A DNA stretch of 27,257 nucleotides from Methanobrevibacter_A sp964547125 (GCA_964547125.1 CAZJLS010000018.1:1-27257), one strand, 5' to 3'; positions 1 to 8,246 are shown, numbered from the stretch's first letter. Notes: generated by a model not told the origin, from the letters alone. A program made the numbers and translations.

Positions 1-124
1 TAAAGCAGGTATTGGAAGAGGAAGAAATGCTGAAGATGCTGCTTATATGGCAGATATTGGTTTAGAAGAAATACGTGAACATAATAATGTTGATTGGATT
101 CATGTTGTTGAAAAAGAATACTAA
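1..124 (+). CDS. C-terminal end of an unrecognised protein (5' truncated by window edge)
   Basis: The last 40 codons of a + strand gene are open from the window edge to a TAA at 122-124. The tail contains a basic glycine-rich stretch (GIGRGRN) followed by an acidic helix-like segment and ends in VVEKEY. Codon choice matches neighbouring genes and the frame has no other stop. I do not recognise the family from 40 residues. The next gene starts 76 bases later after a T-rich stretch, so the two may be separate transcripts. Confidence 0.75.
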   Translation, partial: KAGIGRGRNAEDAAYMADIGLEEIREHNNVDWIHVVEKEY

Positions 125-130
125 TTAATT

Positions 131-188
131 CTTTTTTTATTATATACCCTATAATATTTTTTTAAATCTTTTTTTCTTATTTTTATAT
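131..188 (+). terminator. Probable U-rich termination tract
   Basis: The gap after the truncated first gene holds three runs of seven T on the + strand within about 50 bases and no strong hairpin. Short oligo-U tracts are enough for termination by archaeal RNA polymerase. The same stretch could also hold the TATA element of the next gene (TATAATAT near 150-157), so the assignment is tentative. Confidence 0.35.
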
Positions 189-200
189 TGGTTTTTTATT

Positions 201-923
201 ATGAAAGTCGTTGCACCTATGGCCGGAATATGTGACAGTGAATTTTTATTGAGATTAGTTCCTTATGGGTTTGATGTTTTAACTCTTGGAGGTTATAATG
301 TAGATGAAGCCACTATTCTTGCTGGAGAGGAGATAATTAAAAGAGGGCGTAAAGAATTTAATTATCCATTAGATACTGTTTTTTCTCAAATTGAGTTAGA
401 AGCTAATAATATTAAGAGTGCTTGTGATGCTTTAGTTTCTTGTAATCTTCGTTGCGTTAATCCCGATAGCGTTGTTAGAGTTAGTATGATTGAATCTGTT
501 GATATTGTTGAGATTAATTGTCATTGCCGTCAAGAAGAATTGTTGAGTCTTGGTTGTGGTCAAAATATGATGTTGCGTCCTGATCTAGAAGATTATATTT
601 CTTATGTTGTTGATAATTCTAATTCTAAAGTTTCTGTTAAAATTCGTGCTAATGTTGAAGGCGTTGATACTTTAAGTATTGCGGGCTTGGTGGATGACTG
701 TGGTGCTGATTATTTGCATGTTGATGCTATGAAACCTAATGCTGGTGCTGATTTAGATTTAATTAATGATATTTCTAATTGTACAGATATTTTTTTAATT
801 GGTAATAATAATATTAAATCTATTGATGATTGTTATAATATGCTTGATGCTGGTGCAGATGGTTTTTCAATAGCTCGTGCTTGTGCTAATGGTATTTTAA
901 ATTTTGATTTGAATGAATTATAA
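201..923 (+). CDS. Dus-like TIM-barrel flavoprotein (MJ0144-type)
   Basis: This 240-residue protein begins KVVAPMAGICD, like the N-terminus of tRNA-dihydrouridine synthases (APMAGVTD). At about 105-111 it has INCHCRQ, in the place where Dus enzymes carry NxGCP with the catalytic cysteine, so Cys109 is the candidate acid. KVSVKIR and ADYLHVDAMKP follow the beta-strand pattern of FMN-binding TIM barrels. It is shorter than true Dus proteins (about 320 residues) because the C-terminal helical tRNA-binding domain is missing. I infer a methanogen family related to MJ0144 with unknown substrate; calling it a tRNA modifier is not justified. The ATG at 201 has no Shine-Dalgarno motif upstream. Confidence 0.75.
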   Translation: MKVVAPMAGICDSEFLLRLVPYGFDVLTLGGYNVDEATILAGEEIIKRGRKEFNYPLDTVFSQIELEANNIKSACDALVSCNLRCVNPDSVVRVSMIESVDIVEINCHCRQEELLSLGCGQNMMLRPDLEDYISYVVDNSNSKVSVKIRANVEGVDTLSIAGLVDDCGADYLHVDAMKPNAGADLDLINDISNCTDIFLIGNNNIKSIDDCYNMLDAGADGFSIARACANGILNFDLNEL

Positions 924-1013
924 TTATATTGACTTTTTTGAATGGAATTTTCTTTATATTAAAAATCCTTATTAATACTAAATTACATAAGAATATCTAT
1001 TATGAAAAAATAT

Positions 1014-1048
1014 AATATAAGAAAAATTTTCTAAAAAATGCTTATATT
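1014..1048 (+). other. Weak hairpin in the gap before atwA
   Basis: Eight-base arms AATATAAG (1014-1021) and CTTATATT (1041-1048) can pair around a 19-base loop, followed by TTATTTTTA on the + strand. It may be a terminator for the upstream gene, but it lies about 90 bases after the stop and the stem is almost all A-T. The rest of 924-1157 is AT-rich and must contain the atwA promoter; I see no single convincing TATA box. Confidence 0.25.
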
Positions 1049-1157
1049 TTATTTTTATAGGAAAAAGAGTTGTGTGTTTGATTTTTAATACATAATTCAT
1101 TTTGTTAATAATTTTAATAACAGAAAAAACAATAAAATTTTATTATGGTAGATTATA

Positions 1158-2759
1158 ATGTCTTTTATAACAGTAAAAAATGTTAGTAAAACTTTTGATG
1201 GGGTTTCTGTCCTTAAAAATATTAATCTTGAGTTAGATGAAGGTGAAACCTTAGGAATATTAGGTAAAAGTGGTAGTGGAAAATCTGTTTTAATTAGTAT
1301 GTTAAGAGGTACTAAAGAATATGCTCCTGATGAAGGGGAAGTTATATTTCATGTAGCTCATTGTGAAAAATGTCATCACATCGAAGCCCCTTCAAAAGCC
1401 GGTACAAAGTGTGAATGTGGTGGAGAATTAAAAATTAAAGATATTGACCTTTGGAATGCTGATAGATTAGATTTTAATGCTATAAAAAGACAAATTTCCA
1501 TTATGCTTCAACGTAACTTCGCATTATATGATGAAGAAACTGTTATTGAAAATGTTTTAAGAGCTATGGGTGATGATAAACAGTATTTGGAAGAAAATAT
1601 TCATCGTAGCTTAGAGTTATTAAATATGGTTCAAATGAATCATCGTATTACACATATTGCTCGTGATTTAAGTGGTGGAGAAAAACAGAGAGTTGTTCTT
1701 GCAAGACAGTTAGCTAAAAATCCTATGATTTTTTTAGCTGATGAGCCTACTGGAACTTTAGATCCTCAGACTGCTGAAAAATTACATAATACTTTAAAAT
1801 CTGAGGTTAAAGATAAAGGAATTACTATGGTTATTACTAGTCATTGGCCTGAAGTTATAAGTCTTCTTTCAGATAAGGTTATTTGGTTAGAAAATGGGGA
1901 AATTAAAGAAGAAGGAGATCCTTCAAGAATTGTTGATGAATTTATGGCTACTGTTCCTTCATCTGAAAAACCTGAGAAATATGAGAGCGGTGGTCCAGAA
2001 ATTGTTATGAAAAATGTTAATAAGCATTATTATTCTCTTGAACGAGGTGTTGTTAAAGCAGATAATAATGTTAGTTTAACTATCAATCAAAATGAGATAT
2101 GTGGTATTGTTGGTTTAAGTGGTTCTGGAAAAACAACTTTAACCCGTATGATTTTAGGTATTACTGAACCTAGTAGTGGTGAAATTAAGGTTAAATTAGG
2201 GGATGAATGGATTGATATGACTAAATCTGGTCCTCTCAATCGTGGCCGTGTAACACCATATATTGGTTTATTACATCAAGAATATAGTTTATATCCAAGT
2301 AATACTATTCTTGGTAATTTAACTGAAGCTATTAGTTTAAATTTACCTGGAGAGTTTGCTAAAATTAAGGCAGCTAGTGTTCTTAGTGCTGTTGGTTTTG
2401 AAGATGCTGTGATTGATACTATTTTTGAGAAATATCCTGAACAATTAAGTGTGGGTGAGCGTCACCGTGTTGCATTAGCACAAGTACTTATTCGTGAACC
2501 TAATATTATTATTTTAGATGAGCCAACTGGTACTATGGATCCTATTACTCGTGAAATTGTAAGTGATTCAATTATTCGTGCTAGAGAAAGATTTAAACAA
2601 ACATTTGTTATTGTTTCTCACGATATGGATTTTGTTTTAAAGATTTGTGATTCTGCTATTCTTATGAGAAATGGTGAAATTTTAGATAGTGGAAATCCTG
2701 AAGATATTGTTAATATGTTAACAAGTGAAGAGAAAGAGGATATGTTGAAAGAACAATGA
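1158..2759 (+). CDS. atwA: Methyl-coenzyme M reductase activation protein A2 (AtwA), twin ABC ATPase
   Basis: AtwA (component A2) is a soluble ATPase needed for ATP-dependent reductive activation of the Ni-F430 centre of methyl-coenzyme M reductase. The 533 residues hold two complete ABC modules and no membrane segments. Module 1 has Walker A GKSGSGKS (36-43), signature LSGGEKQR and Walker B FLADEPTG. Module 2 has GLSGSGKT, signature LSVGERHR and IILDEPTG. Between Walker A and signature of module 1 is a short insert with Cys69, Cys72, Cys85 and Cys87 (CxxC then CxC), typical of this family and likely to bind zinc or iron. The length is as expected. The start has only a weak site (GGTAGAT). 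It heads a block with marker 9 and tetrapyrrole genes on the same strand. Confidence 0.93.
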   Translation: MSFITVKNVSKTFDGVSVLKNINLELDEGETLGILGKSGSGKSVLISMLRGTKEYAPDEGEVIFHVAHCEKCHHIEAPSKAGTKCECGGELKIKDIDLWNADRLDFNAIKRQISIMLQRNFALYDEETVIENVLRAMGDDKQYLEENIHRSLELLNMVQMNHRITHIARDLSGGEKQRVVLARQLAKNPMIFLADEPTGTLDPQTAEKLHNTLKSEVKDKGITMVITSHWPEVISLLSDKVIWLENGEIKEEGDPSRIVDEFMATVPSSEKPEKYESGGPEIVMKNVNKHYYSLERGVVKADNNVSLTINQNEICGIVGLSGSGKTTLTRMILGITEPSSGEIKVKLGDEWIDMTKSGPLNRGRVTPYIGLLHQEYSLYPSNTILGNLTEAISLNLPGEFAKIKAASVLSAVGFEDAVIDTIFEKYPEQLSVGERHRVALAQVLIREPNIIILDEPTGTMDPITREIVSDSIIRARERFKQTFVIVSHDMDFVLKICDSAILMRNGEILDSGNPEDIVNMLTSEEKEDMLKEQ

Positions 2760-2788
2760 AAAAAAATAATTGGAGAGTTTGATTTATT

Positions 2789-3271
2789 ATGGGTTGGGAT
2801 GATGCACCGTCACATATTTGTAGAGGAGGGGATGTTAGAGGTTTAGCTTTTTGTTGTCCTCCTGTTAAACCTTGTCCTATTATGAATGCTCTTAGAGTTG
2901 TTGATTTAACTCCTGAAGAGTACATGCGTATTAAAGAAGATTTTGGTAAAAGAACTCGTTTAGGTGAGGGGGCAGGTACATGTTTTGGTTCTCTTGTTTA
3001 TTGTTGTAAAAGTTCTAAACCTTGTCCTTTGCGTGATATGACTTTGCAGCGTATTGGAATGAGTCATGATGAGTATTTAACATTAAAAAAACAGTTATCT
3101 GAAGAGTTAGTTGGGAGTAACTCATCCAATTCTGATGAAAATGTGGATGCTCTTGTTGATGCATTTGATATTTCTAAAGATGAAGCTAGTAAAGTTTTAA
3201 ATGATTGTGATAATGATTTACGTATGGCTATAAAACTACTTAGAGTTAAAAGTTTAGAAGGTTCCAAATAA
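2789..3271 (+). CDS. Methanogenesis marker protein 9, with UBA-like tail
   Basis: A 160-residue cysteine-rich protein of unknown function, belonging to a family restricted to methanogens (methan_mark_9). It contains two half-repeats: Cys11, CC22-23, Cys29 in FCCPPVKPCP, and Cys65, CC72-73, Cys79 in YCCKSSKPCP. Each is followed by a similar helix (LTPEEYMRIK and MSHDEYLTLK). Eight regularly spaced cysteines suggest metal or Fe-S binding. Residues about 122-155 resemble the UBA domain of archaeal NAC (VDALVDAF, then a DNDLRMAIKLL helix), joined by a Ser/Asn-rich linker. The start has a good site (GGAGAG) and lies 29 bases after atwA. Context suggests a role in MCR maturation, which is inference. 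Confidence 0.85.
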   Translation: MGWDDAPSHICRGGDVRGLAFCCPPVKPCPIMNALRVVDLTPEEYMRIKEDFGKRTRLGEGAGTCFGSLVYCCKSSKPCPLRDMTLQRIGMSHDEYLTLKKQLSEELVGSNSSNSDENVDALVDAFDISKDEASKVLNDCDNDLRMAIKLLRVKSLEGSK

Positions 3272-3300
3272 AAAAAAAATTATATTTTTATTTAATTTTT

Positions 3301-3930
3301 ATGAGTTTTTTATCCCTTTTTTTTGATGTTGAAGACAAGAATGTTTTTATTTTAGGTACTGGAGAAGTTGCTACTAGACGTGCTAACCGTTTTTTAGATA
3401 AAGGTGCTAATGTTGTTCTTGTGGGAAGTTATATTGATTCTGAATTAGTAGATAAAGGTGCTGTTTTAAAATCTAGTGAAGATATTAAGCATCTTGTTAG
3501 TTGGTGCGATATTGTTGTTTTAGCTAGTGGTGATAGGGAGTTATGTGATTATGTTAGTAGTATTAGTGGAGATAAGTTAGTTAATAGGGCTGATGTTCCT
3601 TTTGATGGGAATTTAATTGTTCCTACTAGTTTTTTTGTTGGTGATGTTGAAGTTTCTTTATATACTCATGGTAAAAGTCCTTTGATGGCTCGGGAGTTAA
3701 GAAAGAAAATACAAGAAACCATAACGGAAAATGATATTTTTGAAATTGAACTTCAAGATTATTGTAGACAATTATTAAAATCTGAAGTTCCAAATCAAAA
3801 AGATAGGAAAGAAATATTGTATAGCATATTAAACAATGATAAAATTAATGAATTAATAAATAATAATAAATTTACAGAAGCAAAAGATTATGCAAAAACA
3901 ATAATAAATAAAAAATTAAGGGAGATATAA
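3301..3930 (+). CDS. Precorrin-2 dehydrogenase / siroheme synthase (Met8/CysG N-terminal type)
   Basis: The family oxidises precorrin-2 to sirohydrochlorin with NAD+, and some members also insert iron. Sirohydrochlorin is the branch point to siroheme, cobalamin and coenzyme F430. The N-terminus has the Rossmann motif FILGTGEVATRRANRF (about 16-31), then DIVVLASGDRELC, VNRADVPFDGNLIVPTSF and the conserved GKSPLMARELRKKI segment; a helical region follows to residue 209, the normal length for the stand-alone protein. hemA begins five bases after the stop with its ribosome site inside the last codons, so the two are translationally coupled. No Shine-Dalgarno motif precedes ATG 3301. Codon choice shifts from T-ending to A-rich around position 3700, inside the gene. 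Confidence 0.88.
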   Translation: MSFLSLFFDVEDKNVFILGTGEVATRRANRFLDKGANVVLVGSYIDSELVDKGAVLKSSEDIKHLVSWCDIVVLASGDRELCDYVSSISGDKLVNRADVPFDGNLIVPTSFFVGDVEVSLYTHGKSPLMARELRKKIQETITENDIFEIELQDYCRQLLKSEVPNQKDRKEILYSILNNDKINELINNNKFTEAKDYAKTIINKKLREI

Positions 3931-3935
3931 AAACA

Positions 3936-5132
3936 TTGATACTTAATATTGGTGTAGATTACACAATTGCAAATATTGAAACTATGGAAAATGTTTCAAA
4001 AGAATTAGAACAAATATTTAATAAGTTAACTGAAAAATACAACATTAAAGAATATATTAAAATATCTACATGTAACCGATTTGAATATTACATTAATACC
4101 GAGTATTGTAGTATTGATGAACCATTATTAAGAAGCACCCCTGAAAATATTATTGTTAAATATGATGAAGAAAGTATAATACACTTATTTAGAACTAGTT
4201 CTGGATTAGAATCAATGATTGTTGGTGAAGACCAAATTCTAGGACAAATTAAAGAAGCTAAAAAAAATGCAGAAAAAGAAAATCATTGCGGAGAATTATT
4301 AGATCTTATATTTACTAAAGCAATACATGTTGGCCAAGTTGCAAGAAATAAAACAAGTATTAATCAAGGTAGTGTCTCCATTGGTTCAGCTGCTGTTGAT
4401 TTAGCAGAGGATATTATTGGAGATTTGGAAAATAAAAGTGTTCTTGTTATTGGTGCTGGAGAAATGGGGGGTTTAGTTGCTAAAGCAATGGTTGAAAAAG
4501 ATTTAAAAGCTATTCTTGTTGCCAATAGAACTTATTTCAGAGCTAATAGATTAGCAAAGGAATTAGGTGGGGAAGCTATACTAATGGATGATTTAGGAGA
4601 TTATTTAAATGATGCAGATGTTGTTATTAGTGCTACTGCAGCTCCACATCCCGTATTAACTAAAAAAAAGATAGAACCTATAATTAAAGAAGATAAAAAT
4701 ATTTTAATGATAGATATTGCAAATCCCCGCGATATTAGTGAAGATGTTACTGAATTAAACATTGAACTTTTAAACATTGATGATTTAAGAGGAGTTGCTA
4801 AAAAGAATCTAGAATTAAGAGAAAAAGAAATTATTAAAGTTGAAGAAATAATTTTTGAAGAAATAGAAGTTTTAAAAGATTCTATGAAGTTAATACAAGT
4901 TGAAAATATTCTTAAAAGTTTAAGATCTAATATGGAAGATATTAGAGTTAAAGAAAGTGAAAAAGCTATTGTTAAATTAGCAGATGTTCCAGGTAGTGTT
5001 AAAGTTATTGATGGTTTAAGTAAGTCTATTGTTAATAAAATTTTTTATGATATTAGTGTTAATATTAAAAAAGCAGCAAAAGAAGAAGATGAGGATATGA
5101 TTAATGCTGCTAAGGTTTTTTTTGAAAAATAA
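3936..5132 (+). CDS. hemA: Glutamyl-tRNA reductase
   Basis: It reduces glutamyl-tRNA(Glu) to glutamate-1-semialdehyde with NADPH, the first committed step of C5 tetrapyrrole synthesis, and so feeds F430, cobamides and siroheme. Visible motifs are STCNRFEYY with catalytic Cys46, EDQILGQIKEA, the NADPH-binding SVLVIGAGEMGG (near 169-180), VANRT and a long helical dimerisation tail. At 398 residues it is full length. The start is TTG at 3936, preceded by GGGAGAT at 3920-3926, which lies in the end of the upstream gene. Its stop is only 11 bases from the stop of the convergent AAA ATPase gene, with no obvious terminator between them. Confidence 0.94.
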   Translation: MILNIGVDYTIANIETMENVSKELEQIFNKLTEKYNIKEYIKISTCNRFEYYINTEYCSIDEPLLRSTPENIIVKYDEESIIHLFRTSSGLESMIVGEDQILGQIKEAKKNAEKENHCGELLDLIFTKAIHVGQVARNKTSINQGSVSIGSAAVDLAEDIIGDLENKSVLVIGAGEMGGLVAKAMVEKDLKAILVANRTYFRANRLAKELGGEAILMDDLGDYLNDADVVISATAAPHPVLTKKKIEPIIKEDKNILMIDIANPRDISEDVTELNIELLNIDDLRGVAKKNLELREKEIIKVEEIIFEEIEVLKDSMKLIQVENILKSLRSNMEDIRVKESEKAIVKLADVPGSVKVIDGLSKSIVNKIFYDISVNIKKAAKEEDEDMINAAKVFFEK

Positions 5133-5143
5133 AATTATTATTT

Positions 5144-6280
5144 TTATGCAAACATGTTTTTAACTTCATTTTTATTTAATTTCAGTGTTTTTAGTGCATA
5201 ATCTATGTCTTTCATGTTTACTGTTTCTTTATCGTTAGATATTGCATTATGTAGACTTGTTTTGAGTAGTTTTTCTTTTATGTCTCTTCCACTCATTCCT
5301 TTTGATATTTTAACTAGTTTTTTTATTGGTACTTTCATTTCTAAAGGATATGTTTCTAAGTTTTTTAGTATTATTTCTTCTCGTTCTGCATCTGTTGGTA
5401 TTGTGAATTCTATTTCTTCTTCAAATCTTGATCTTACTGCATAGTCTAATGTGTTTATGTTGTTTGTTGCTCCGATTGTTATTATTCCTTTGTTTAGACT
5501 TATTCCATCCATTTCTGTTAGTAATGCATTTACTACTTCTGATACGTCTCCTCTTAGTGATTGGAATGATCTGTCCAGTGCTATAGCATCCATTTCATCT
5601 ATGAATATTATTGAGGGTGCTGTTTTTTGTGCAATTTCAAATAGTTCATGTATCTTATATGCACCATCACCAACATGGTCACCGATTAATGAAGTTGCTT
5701 TAATTAAATACAATGGAACATCAAGTTCTGTTGATAGTGCTTTGGCAAGCATTGTTTTACCGGTGCCTGGAAATCCATAAAATAAAATGTTACGTGGAGC
5801 CCAATTTCCAAATTTATCAGGATTATCTAAATACTTCATAATAACCTTAGATTTATTCTTAGCATTAACTTGGCCAACAACATCATCTAAAGAACAGTCA
5901 GTCGTAACAGCCTTAAAACCATCAGGACTATCATCTTCATCATTAACAATTACAATAGAAGTATTTTTACCAATAACAGAATTATTAGGATAAGCAGTAA
6001 CAACCTTAAAAGCAAAATCTGGTAAAATCTTTTGATCAAATAAATAAGAACCTTCATTAACAAAAGTACCTAACCATTGATCTTTTGCATACTGTTCAAA
6101 AAGGTCTTTATCATTTATTTCAACATTATTACCATCCATTAAACTAAAATTAAATGGATAACCTATACTTTTTAAAACAAGAGCCTTAGTCTCACCATTA
6201 AAATTATTAGGTACAAAATTTTTAGAATTAGAATTAATTAAATCTTTATTATTAAATTTCAAGTCAACAAAACCTTCCAT
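5144..6280 (-). CDS. AAA+ ATPase of the proteasomal-ATPase/Cdc48-like group
   Basis: A single AAA module occupies about residues 130-365: Walker A GFPGTGKT, Walker B IIFIDEMD, sensor 1 in IGATNNIN, arginine finger region AVRSRFEEE and sensor 2 GMSGRDIKEK. The first 125 residues are a separate domain I do not recognise. They lack the coiled coil of PAN and the double-psi barrel of Cdc48, and no C-terminal HbYX motif is seen (it ends in KNMFA). It probably remodels a protein partner, but the substrate is unknown. The first possible codon is GTG at 6283, directly before ATG 6280; I prefer the ATG. It follows gap and the endonuclease IV-like gene on the same strand. Codon preference changes within the gene near 5640-5780. 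Confidence 0.82.
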   Translation of the reverse strand: MEGFVDLKFNNKDLINSNSKNFVPNNFNGETKALVLKSIGYPFNFSLMDGNNVEINDKDLFEQYAKDQWLGTFVNEGSYLFDQKILPDFAFKVVTAYPNNSVIGKNTSIVIVNDEDDSPDGFKAVTTDCSLDDVVGQVNAKNKSKVIMKYLDNPDKFGNWAPRNILFYGFPGTGKTMLAKALSTELDVPLYLIKATSLIGDHVGDGAYKIHELFEIAQKTAPSIIFIDEMDAIALDRSFQSLRGDVSEVVNALLTEMDGISLNKGIITIGATNNINTLDYAVRSRFEEEIEFTIPTDAEREEIILKNLETYPLEMKVPIKKLVKISKGMSGRDIKEKLLKTSLHNAISNDKETVNMKDIDYALKTLKLNKNEVKNMFA

Positions 6281-6315
6281 CACTATATTATTTATTTTTT
6301 TATTAAAAAAATAAA

Positions 6316-7149
6316 TTAGATTAACAAATTATATAAATCTTTCATTTTTAATGCATCTTCATCACGCAAAGGAGTTTCACATATTATAGTTGCTTTAAAA
6401 TCACATTCAATAAGATTTAAAAGTAAATCTTTAATATTGGGACCGAAACCATCTTCATAAAGATTATGATGCTTAATTTCACCATTATGATTATATTCAA
6501 TAGTTGTGAAATGACAATGAAGTCTTTGAATATCTAAACCATCTTCAAGTTTGGAAAAAATAGAATTATAATCCTCTTTACTATTTAAAAATCCTCCACC
6601 TCGGGCATGAACATGAGCAAAATCAATAGTTGGTTGGAAATGCTCCAAATCTTGACACATACTTATTATTTCATCAATATTTCCTAATTGTGATTTTTTA
6701 CCTGTGGTTTCTGGTGCAAAAGTATAATTTTCAAAACCTTCTTCTTCACATCTTGCAAGTAATTTTTTATATGATTCCATTGCAATATTTAATGCTTTAT
6801 CTGGTTTTTGATTAGAATAGAAACCTGGATGGAAAACTAAACGATATGCTCCCATCCATTCTCCTACACGTGCAGAATCTACTAATCTTTCTATTGAAGA
6901 TTCTATTTTACTTTCATCTTTAGAACACATATTTATATAATATGGACAGTGCATTGAAATTAAAACATCCTCTTTTTTTGATTCTGATTTAAGAATGCTT
7001 GCACTTTCTTCACCAATACGTATTCCATGAGATGATTGGTATTCAAATGCTTTTAAACCATTCTGGGATAAGTATTTAGATGATGTGTATGCTGTTCCTT
7101 TGTATTTTAAGGGTTTACCTGCTGGTCCAAAAATTATTTTATCTTTCAT
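6316..7149 (-). CDS. Endonuclease IV-like TIM-barrel protein
   Basis: A 277-residue xylose-isomerase-like barrel similar to AP endonuclease IV (Nfo), which cuts abasic sites using a three-zinc centre. Expected metal-binding landmarks are visible in order: SMHCPYYIN, VFHPGFY, FAPETTGK, TIDFAHVHARGG, LHCHFTT and the C-terminal ICETPL. The length is typical (about 280). The FAPETTGK strand corresponds to the family's LENTAGQ. Archaeal members of this subgroup are usually only 'endonuclease IV related', so nuclease activity is likely but not proven. It begins 16 bases after gap with no ribosome site, suggesting coupling to gap translation. Confidence 0.82.
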   Translation of the reverse strand: MKDKIIFGPAGKPLKYKGTAYTSSKYLSQNGLKAFEYQSSHGIRIGEESASILKSESKKEDVLISMHCPYYINMCSKDESKIESSIERLVDSARVGEWMGAYRLVFHPGFYSNQKPDKALNIAMESYKKLLARCEEEGFENYTFAPETTGKKSQLGNIDEIISMCQDLEHFQPTIDFAHVHARGGGFLNSKEDYNSIFSKLEDGLDIQRLHCHFTTIEYNHNGEIKHHNLYEDGFGPNIKDLLLNLIECDFKATIICETPLRDEDALKMKDLYNLLI

Positions 7150-7165
7150 ATAATTTTATTTTTTT

Positions 7166-8182
7166 TTATAATATTCCCATTGCTTTGTTGGTTTTGCTTA
7201 TTGATTTTTCATTATCTTTTTCCATTTCACATAATGCCCGTATAGCATCTATGTTTTCTGGTACTACATCTGATTCTTGGTGTACTGCTTGCATATAGAA
7301 TAATTCATTGTCTACTATGTTTATTGATTCTCTCCATACTGGTATTTCGTATAAATCACTGCGGTTTCTACCTAATTCTTTTGCATATTCCATAAGTTCT
7401 GCTGTTGATGTTAATCCTTCTTTTGCATCAACTAATAGTACACGTGATCGTTTTTCGAGTGCTTTTATTACTTCATCTACACTAACTTCGTTGTTGATTT
7501 CTATCATTAGGTTGTGCATGTGCATTAGTGTTGTAGGTACGAGTAATGCCATTGTTGTAACATCAATATTTCCCATAACTGTTTTAACATCTGGTCCGTG
7601 GTGTGATGGTACACTTGGTGGGTTAGGTACTATAGCATTTATTGGTCCTTTTTTAGGGTCATTTGGATCTGTTCCTCTTCTTACCATAACTGCTCGTACT
7701 TTTTTAATGTCTACTAGTGGGTTTAGTGTTGATAGTGTTCTTGTTAGTCCTGTGGTGTTACATGATACTACACGTGTGTAGTCTTTTCCGTATGAGTCAT
7801 CGTAGTTTGCAAATGAGTTGAATGATATTCCTGTCAGGCTGTGGTCTTCTCCTCCTTGATATATTGCTTTAACTCCTGCTTTTTTGTATTTTTCAAGGTT
7901 TTCTTGACCGAATTTTCCTGGTGTGCAGTCAACTACAATGTCTGCTTCTTCTATCATTTCATCCACTGTTCCTGCTGTTTCTATTCCTGCTTCTTTGAAT
8001 AGTTTTTCTCTTTCAGGTATTGCTGTGTATAGTGGGTAGTTTTTATCTTCGACTGCGGTTCTTGCTTCGAATGTTGGTCTTGTTTTACTTACTCCAATTA
8101 TTTTCATGTCGTCTTGTGCGCTAACTGCATCAGCAACTCTTTTACCGATTGTTCCATATCCGTTAATAGCTACAGATTTCAT
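7166..8182 (-). CDS. gap: Archaeal glyceraldehyde-3-phosphate dehydrogenase
   Basis: Phosphorylating GAPDH of the archaeal class, interconverting glyceraldehyde 3-phosphate and 1,3-bisphosphoglycerate with NAD(P), mainly for gluconeogenesis in methanogens. The N-terminus has the Rossmann motif NGYGTIGKRVADA (7-19). The catalytic cysteine is Cys141 in VVSCNTTGLTRTL. VMVRRGTDPNDPKKGPINA and SHHGPD are typical of the archaeal rather than the bacterial enzyme. The length of 338 is standard. The ATG at 8182 has a ribosome site AGAGGAT about nine bases upstream. It is followed by the endonuclease IV-like and AAA genes on the same strand, an order I recall from Methanothermobacter. Confidence 0.95.
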   Translation of the reverse strand: MKSVAINGYGTIGKRVADAVSAQDDMKIIGVSKTRPTFEARTAVEDKNYPLYTAIPEREKLFKEAGIETAGTVDEMIEEADIVVDCTPGKFGQENLEKYKKAGVKAIYQGGEDHSLTGISFNSFANYDDSYGKDYTRVVSCNTTGLTRTLSTLNPLVDIKKVRAVMVRRGTDPNDPKKGPINAIVPNPPSVPSHHGPDVKTVMGNIDVTTMALLVPTTLMHMHNLMIEINNEVSVDEVIKALEKRSRVLLVDAKEGLTSTAELMEYAKELGRNRSDLYEIPVWRESINIVDNELFYMQAVHQESDVVPENIDAIRALCEMEKDNEKSISKTNKAMGIL

Positions 8183-8230
8183 TTTAAATATCCTCTAAAC
8201 AAAAATTAAATATTTTTATAAAAAAAATAT

Positions 8231-8246
8231 TTTTTTTAGTATAAAA
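8231..8246 (-). promoter_or_regulatory. Candidate gap promoter element (TATA-like)
   Basis: Read on the - strand this is TTTTATACTAAAAAAA, about 50-65 bases upstream of the gap ATG, which would place the transcript start some 35 bases before the gene. An exact 16-base copy of it lies at 8381-8396. The assignment is based on base composition only, in a very AT-rich gap (8183-8440) that holds no gene. Confidence 0.3.

Noticed and set aside
1144..1185. ATG upstream of the atwA start
   Set aside because: Its frame ends after 13 codons and differs from atwA; it is not an extended N-terminus.
2710..2925. - strand 71-codon frame across the atwA/marker 9 junction
   Set aside because: It overlaps the ends of two recognised genes on the other strand and its product resembles no protein.
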